Shown here: piece by piece, positions 60,099 to 64,000 of the stretch
Layout of the letters: each line of letters begins with the position of its first letter
Position numbering within the stretch: the first letter of the stretch is position 1
From: an uncultured Prevotellaceae bacterium
GTDB lineage: Bacteria; Bacteroidota; Bacteroidia; Bacteroidales; Bacteroidaceae
Reading direction: 5' to 3'
Length of the DNA stretch: 64,000 nucleotides
Assembly (NCBI GenBank): GCA_947165505.1
Contig: CAMVAT010000010.1
Location: 34,357 to 98,356, forward strand
The notes under the pieces: model-generated
Seen by the model: the letters and a program-made list of their open reading frames with translations, nothing else
Told to the model about the DNA's origin: nothing
Databases searched by the model: none
Translations under genes and position numbers: made by a program

Positions 60099-61883
60099 AT
60101 GAACACCATCATCAACCAACGACTGGAGGCATTGCGCGACGTGATGCGGCGCGAACGCCTCGATGCCTTTATCTTCCCCAGCACCGACCCGCATCACGGT
60201 GAATATGTGCCCGCCCACTGGGAGGGACGTAAATGGATCAGCGGTTTCGACGGGTCGGCCGGCACCGCTGTGGTCACGCTGCATAGCGCGGCTCTATGGA
60301 CCGACTCACGCTATTTCATCGCCGCGCAAGAGCAGTTGCGCGATACGGAGTTCGTGCTCATGCGCGAGCGCATCGCCGGCACGCCCACCATCGCCGAATG
60401 GATTGCCGACCAACTGCAAGACGGCGAATACCGCGAGGCGGGCGTCGATGGCATGGTCTTCTCCGTGAGCGACACCGAGGCGCTGATGGCCGACCTGCGA
60501 CGGCTCGGCGGCATCACCCTGCGCACCAATTTCGACCCACTTAGCGTGGTGTGGACCGACCGCCCGCCCGTGCCGCTCCATCCCGTGAATGTCTATCCCC
60601 TGGAATATGCGGGCGAAACCACGCAGAGCAAACTGGCGCGTATCAGGCGCGCACTGCGCCAGCAGCATGCCGACGGCATGCTCGTCACGGCACTCGACGA
60701 CATCGCATGGACGCTCAACCTGCGGGGCTCTGACGTGCATTGCAATCCGGTGTTCGTCAGCTACCTGCTCATCTCTACTCAAGAGGCTGTGCTCTATATC
60801 GACCCGCGCAAACTCACGGCCGAGGTGCGCTCCTACCTGGCTGAGCAGGGTGTCAAGGTTGACGACTACACCCAGGTGTCACGCGGACTGACCGACTATT
60901 TCGAGTATAATATCCTCATCGACCCCGACGAGGTGTGTTATACCTTATATAAATACGTGCGGCGCGAAGTGGTGAGGGAAGCCTCGCCTGTGCCGTCGCT
61001 CAAGGCGGTGAAAAACGAGACTGAGCAGCGGGGTTTTCGTAATGCGATGCTTCGCGACGGCATCGCCATGACCCGTTTCCTCTGCTGGCTCGACACTGCC
61101 GTCGCCCAGGGTGGTGTCACGGAGTGCAGCGCAGCCGAACAGCTGCGGATGCTGCGCGCCGAGTTGCCTTTATACCGCGGACTCTCGTTCGACACCATCG
61201 CTGCCTATCAGGAGCATGGGGCCATCGTGCACTATGAGCCTGTGCCGCAGACCGACATCCCGCTACGTCCCGAGGGACTGCTGCTCGTGGATTCGGGCGC
61301 CCAATACCTCGACGGCACCACCGACATCACACGCACCATCGCACTGGGACCGCTCACCGACGAGCAGCGGCGCGTCTATACGCTCGTGCTCAAAGGACAT
61401 ATCGACCTGCAACTGCTCCGCTTTCCCGAGGGGGCGGCCGGCACGCAGCTCGATGCCGTGGCACGCCGTCCGCTCTGGGCCGAGGGACTCAACTACCTGC
61501 ATGGCACAGGCCATGGGGTGGGGGCCTTCCTCAATGTGCACGAGGGACCGCATCAGATACGCATGGAGTGGCGTGGCGAACCGCTGCGGGAGGGCATGAC
61601 CGTGACCGACGAGCCCGGCATCTATCTCGAGGGCCGCTTCGGCGTGCGCATCGAGAACACGCTCATGGTGGTGCCCTTCACCCAGACGGAGTGCGGACGT
61701 TTCTTGCAGTTTGAGACGCTCACCCTCTGTCCTATCGACCTGCGCCCCGTCATCGCTGACCTGCTCTCGCCTGAAGAGACCCGCTGGCTCAACGCCTACC
61801 ACGCCCGTGTGCGCGAGGCGCTCACACCGCACCTCGACACCGCCACGGCGCAGTGGCTGGCCCAGGCTACCGAACCGCTTTGA
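60099..61883 (+). CDS. Xaa-Pro aminopeptidase (aminopeptidase P, M24B)
   Basis: 594 residues from the ATG at 60099 (MNTIINQRLEALRDVMRRER); the frame reaches back to 60039 only through a REP-like element. Two N-terminal creatinase-like domains (FIFPSTDPHHGEYVPAHWEGR) and a pita-bread catalytic domain. The dinuclear metal ligands are visible: DSGAQYLDGTTDITRT (about 396), GTGHGVG (about 469) and EPGIYLEGRFGVRIEN. It removes N-terminal residues preceding proline. Length is as for the long bacterial/eukaryotic M24B forms. Confidence 0.95.
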   Translation: MNTIINQRLEALRDVMRRERLDAFIFPSTDPHHGEYVPAHWEGRKWISGFDGSAGTAVVTLHSAALWTDSRYFIAAQEQLRDTEFVLMRERIAGTPTIAEWIADQLQDGEYREAGVDGMVFSVSDTEALMADLRRLGGITLRTNFDPLSVVWTDRPPVPLHPVNVYPLEYAGETTQSKLARIRRALRQQHADGMLVTALDDIAWTLNLRGSDVHCNPVFVSYLLISTQEAVLYIDPRKLTAEVRSYLAEQGVKVDDYTQVSRGLTDYFEYNILIDPDEVCYTLYKYVRREVVREASPVPSLKAVKNETEQRGFRNAMLRDGIAMTRFLCWLDTAVAQGGVTECSAAEQLRMLRAELPLYRGLSFDTIAAYQEHGAIVHYEPVPQTDIPLRPEGLLLVDSGAQYLDGTTDITRTIALGPLTDEQRRVYTLVLKGHIDLQLLRFPEGAAGTQLDAVARRPLWAEGLNYLHGTGHGVGAFLNVHEGPHQIRMEWRGEPLREGMTVTDEPGIYLEGRFGVRIENTLMVVPFTQTECGRFLQFETLTLCPIDLRPVIADLLSPEETRWLNAYHARVREALTPHLDTATAQWLAQATEPL

Positions 61884-61889
61884 GCTCTT

Positions 61890-61924
61890 CCACCTCTCTA
61901 AGTTAGAGGGGGTGGCCGGGGGCG
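61890..61924. repeat. REP-like element after aminopeptidase P
   Basis: CCACCTCTCTAAGTTAGAGG followed by GGGTGGCCGGGGGCG, 6 bases after the stop. Confidence 0.65.
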
Positions 61925-61965
61925 TGTGTCACGTTGAACGCTCAACACTCATTTAATTACCTTGT

Positions 61966-62001
61966 CACGCAAGTAGGGACAGGGCGTGCCCTGTCCGCCA
62001 T
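61966..62001. repeat. 36-base palindromic element, copy 2
   Basis: Exact reverse complement of 50956-50991; arms GGACAGGGC / GCCCTGTCC. Lies in the 733-base gap 61884-62616, which has no convincing gene. That gap also holds TTCTGTTTTTCTG simple repeats (about 62146-62176), the direct repeat at 62235 and the iteron-like array at 62518. Confidence 0.85.
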
Positions 62002-62234
62002 TCATCGTGATTGGAAAACTATTCTCTCACCTCTCACTTTTGTTGATGGCGCTTGACATGTATATCAAGCGGGTCATGGGGGACAGGCTCCCACTTTTTC
62101 CCCGTTACCTCTTTTTCCCCCCCCTCGTCATGCAGAGATCATCATCCTGTTTTTCTGTTTTTCTGTCCTTCTGTCAAAATCATCCCGCCGTAGGCGGCAA
62201 AAACCGTCGCGTCTGTCAAAATCCGTGTCGGAAG

Positions 62235-62301
62235 CCGGAACTCGCTGCCGCTCGTGCGGGCGGGCACGGTGACCCGCCCCTACGGCGTGGCGCGATGACG
62301 G
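62235..62301. repeat. 67-base direct repeat, left copy
   Basis: Starts CCGGAACTCGCTGCCGCTCG and contains GGGCGGG / CCCGCCC arms. It matches 63831-63897 with 4 differences and in the same orientation. Confidence 0.85.
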
Positions 62302-62517
62302 CCATTACCTGCATTTGGGGGTATCTCTTTGTCTGAGTATCGGCTTAACTACTTAACTACTGACTACTTAAAAAACTTGAGTAAGTATAGATTGTTTATC
62401 GGATACCGCTGCCGGTGCGGAATCCTGATGCTATTTTTGCACACGGAAAATTCAAAAACGAAACGAAAAAACTACCGGAAAAACTCAAAAACGTTTCGAG
62501 AATGATCCCCAAAAAAC

Positions 62518-62573
62518 CAAAAACGATTAGAAAATGAATCAAAAACGATTCAAAAGCGATTCGAATGCGATTC
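62518..62573. repeat. Iteron-like 11-base repeats upstream of a replication gene
   Basis: AAAAACGATTC (62541-62551), AAAAGCGATTC (62552-62562) and GAATGCGATTC (62563-62573) are adjacent. They are preceded by degenerate units (AAAACGATTAG, AAAATGAATC) and further AAAACG-containing sequence back to about 62455. The position just before a replisome-organiser-like gene suggests an origin. Confidence 0.6.
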
Positions 62574-62616
62574 GGAAAAAGTGCGCAGACATACACATTT
62601 AAACACCAAAAATACC

Positions 62617-63471
62617 ATGAAACCCAACACGTACATCCTGGTCTTCACCGACCTGCTCGAAGCCATTCACGAACTGCCGATGAAAGTGCAAGACACGCTG
62701 GCAGGAGCCATCGTCCGCTATCTGGCATTCGCCGAACAACCTGATTTCAAGCCACTTGCGCTCAAATACAGAGCTACGGCCGTGGCCCTGTGGAAAACCA
62801 TGGAGGCCACCATGCGACAGTCGCGCCGCCGCCGCAATGCCGATGACAGCCTCGGCGCAGAGGGCGGCGACAGCCTCGGCGCTGACGAATGCGACGGAGC
62901 GTCAGACACGGGCGCGCACGCGATCACACCCGATCGCACCCCCGCGCACGATAATAAAGACATAGACAAAGATATAGACATAGACAAAGACAATATCTCT
63001 TTAGGAGATGCTGACGCATCTTCGTCGTCTGGCAAGCCCGACGACGCTGCCGCGGCCTCATCGCCAACTGACGAATTGGCTGACGGACAGACGGATGATA
63101 CCACAACAGATGGCACTCCCGATGGCACTCCCGATGGCACTCCCGATGGCACTCCCGATGACGACCCCTACGCACCGAAAAAACCACGCATCACCGGCGA
63201 ACAGCTCTACCGAGAGATACTCAAGTACTTCAACGCCAACGTGGAGGGGCGGGGCATACCGAAAATCAAGTCGCTCAGGGGCAAACGGCGGCGCACGCTC
63301 GATGCGCGCCTGCGTGAGTATGGGTCTGACGCTGTGGCCGATGTGATCTGCAACGCCGCCGACAGCCGGTTCCTCAACGGCGACAACAAAAACGGATTCA
63401 TCGCTTCCTTCGACTGGCTCATGAGTCCCGGCAACTTCGTCAAGGTGTGGGACGGAAATTATAATTCATAA
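62617..63471 (+). CDS. Phage/plasmid replisome-organiser-like protein (DUF6291-like)
   Basis: 284 residues from the ATG at 62617 (MKPNTYILVFTDLLEAIHEL); an upstream ATG at 62581 would run through the leader. The N-terminal domain (about 1-65; TDLLEAIHELPMKVQDTLAG) resembles DUF6291. A long acidic low-complexity linker (about 75-190; DKDIDKDIDIDKDN and a TPDG repeat) follows. The C-terminal domain has GFIASFDWLMSPGNFVKVWD, typical of phage replisome organisers or helicase loaders. A helicase-loading role fits the dnaB fragment next door. It is probably part of a decayed mobile element. Confidence 0.78.
   Translation: MKPNTYILVFTDLLEAIHELPMKVQDTLAGAIVRYLAFAEQPDFKPLALKYRATAVALWKTMEATMRQSRRRRNADDSLGAEGGDSLGADECDGASDTGAHAITPDRTPAHDNKDIDKDIDIDKDNISLGDADASSSSGKPDDAAAASSPTDELADGQTDDTTTDGTPDGTPDGTPDGTPDDDPYAPKKPRITGEQLYREILKYFNANVEGRGIPKIKSLRGKRRRTLDARLREYGSDAVADVICNAADSRFLNGDNKNGFIASFDWLMSPGNFVKVWDGNYNS
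63109..63156 (+). repeat. Four perfect 12-base repeats inside the replication gene
   Basis: GATGGCACTCCC repeated four times encodes DGTP units in the acidic linker; the number can change by slippage without frameshift. Confidence 0.9.
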
Positions 63472-63540
63472 TTCACAATTCACAATTGACAATTCACAAT
63501 GCACAATTCACCATTCTCAAATCACCATTCGCTCCAGCGC

Positions 63541-63577
63541 GTGTCCCCCTCCTTGGGAGGGGGTACGAGGGAGGCCC
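63541..63577. repeat. REP-like element between replication gene and dnaB fragment
   Basis: GTGTCCCCCTCCTTGGGAGG followed by GGGTACGAGGGAGGCCC; closest relative is 45408-45443. An AATTCACAATTCACAATTGAC microsatellite-type stretch (63468-63515) precedes it. Confidence 0.75.
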
Positions 63578-63594
63578 TAGTACACAACCAAGAC

Positions 63595-63726
63595 ATGGAA
63601 GAGCGGGTGCTCTCAGAACTGCTCAGCCATAACGAATGGATAGAGACCGGCGGCGACTACCTGTGCCGGGAACTCTTCTACGACAAACGGCACCAGACGG
63701 TATATGATGCCATCAGACAACTCTAC
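63595..63726 (+). pseudogene. dnaB: N-terminal fragment of a DnaB-type replicative helicase
   Basis: 44 residues from the ATG at 63595: MEERVLSELLSHNEWIE...YLCRELFYDKRHQTVYDAIRQLY, the start of the DnaB N-terminal domain. After the Tyr codon at 63724-63726 the sequence turns into a type IX sorting-tail cassette in another frame. No ATPase domain follows in the window, so the gene is broken. It probably belonged with the replisome-organiser gene. Confidence 0.75.
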
Positions 63727-63727
63727 C

Positions 63728-63808
63728 CTCGACGGTCGCCGGCTCAGCGGCAAGCCGACGCAAAAAGGCATCTATATCAGCAACGGACGTAAAGTAGTGA
63801 TTCAGTAA
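63728..63808 (+). pseudogene. Orphan type IX sorting-tail fragment, family 1, joined to dnaB
   Basis: Reads LDGRRLSGKPTQKGIYISNG then RKVVIQ and TAA. The length (26 codons plus stop) is identical to 3281-3361 and the DNA very similar. It is one frame off the dnaB fragment that runs into it. No protein body. Confidence 0.75.
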
Positions 63809-63830
63809 GTGAAGAATCCCGTCTTGGAAA

Positions 63831-63897
63831 CCGGAACTCGCTGCCGCTCGTGCGGGCGGGCACAGTGACCCGCCCCTACGGAGCGGCGCGATGATGG
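63831..63897. repeat. 67-base direct repeat, right copy
   Basis: Same orientation as 62235-62301. The final 100 bases of the window hold a TCTTGTCTCTTGTCTC microsatellite (63900-63940) and no gene. Confidence 0.85.
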
Positions 63898-64000
63898 TTA
63901 CCTCTTGTCTCTTGTCTCTTGTCTCCAGCCTCTCGCCTCACATAGTAAACTTTCAAGATAGAAGTGCAATTTCTTGGAGTAGTAAATATACATCCCTCTC

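Noticed and set aside
61986..62336. 116-codon open frame in the gap after aminopeptidase P
   Set aside because: It translates the palindromic element, simple repeats and the 67-base repeat; no coherent protein features.
1..64000. CRISPR arrays, tRNA and rRNA genes
   Set aside because: No regularly spaced direct repeats with unique spacers and no tRNA T-loop/acceptor patterns or rRNA segments were noticed on reading; a covariance-model tRNA scan was not possible here.

Overview
The window looks like a chromosomal segment of a Bacteroidales bacterium, most likely a relatively GC-rich member of the Prevotellaceae. Support comes from a complete type IX secretion core (porP-gldK-gldL-gldM-gldN), a Sus-type starch utilisation locus (susR, susB, susC, susD, susE-like, two GH13 amylases), promoters of the Bacteroidetes type (TTTG, about 19-21 bases, TAnnTTTG), and proteins ending in Prevotella-style C-terminal sorting tails (LDGR..KGIYI.NG.K.V). 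No rRNA, tRNA or CRISPR array was seen.

Layout. 1-3.2 kb: the 3' end of an MmeI-like restriction-modification enzyme and a membrane-spanning propeller/AraC regulator that lacks a kinase. 3.2-12.3 kb: a small lipoprotein with strong terminators, a probable structured non-coding RNA (about 4498-4770), and an AT-rich, translationally coupled three-gene operon. That operon encodes a small membrane protein, a 1610-residue GLUG-repeat protein with cohesin-like and dockerin modules, and a 667-residue protein with two cohesin-like and four MBG repeats. 12.4-14.7 kb: a double-domain esterase and a DUF4380-like protein. 14.8-24 kb: the porP-gldKLMN type IX secretion operon, an outer-membrane barrel and priA. 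24.2-38.2 kb: the starch locus on the minus strand with divergent susR. 38.2-42.8 kb: DUF3791, VanW and DUF3307 proteins and alpha-glucan phosphorylase. 42.8-61.9 kb: mostly housekeeping genes (patatin-barrel phospholipase, FadL-like porin, 7TM-HD phosphohydrolase, gltX, waaA, gamma carbonic anhydrase, PatB-like lyase, mdh, aminopeptidase P), plus an AAA ATPase with a nuclease-like tail. 61.9-64 kb: a damaged replication module (replisome-organiser-like gene, iteron-like repeats, a dnaB fragment) between near-identical 67-base repeats.

The parts fit a saccharolytic, surface-decorating lifestyle. The Sus locus binds and imports starch, the phosphorylase handles intracellular glucan, and the type IX machine would export the tailed proteins: one amylase, the GLUG and MBG proteins, and a 171-residue protein.

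The least expected signals are non-coding or fragmentary. Pieces of type IX sorting tails occur without a host gene as near-identical DNA copies: one pair at 3.3 and 63.7 kb, another at 24.1 and 38.6 kb. One copy is fused in frame-breaking fashion to a truncated dnaB. Imperfect palindromic GC-rich elements recur, mostly just after stop codons. Three different microsatellites are stacked inside the gldK-gldL gap. The structured RNA candidate has a consensus promoter and matches no family I recognise.
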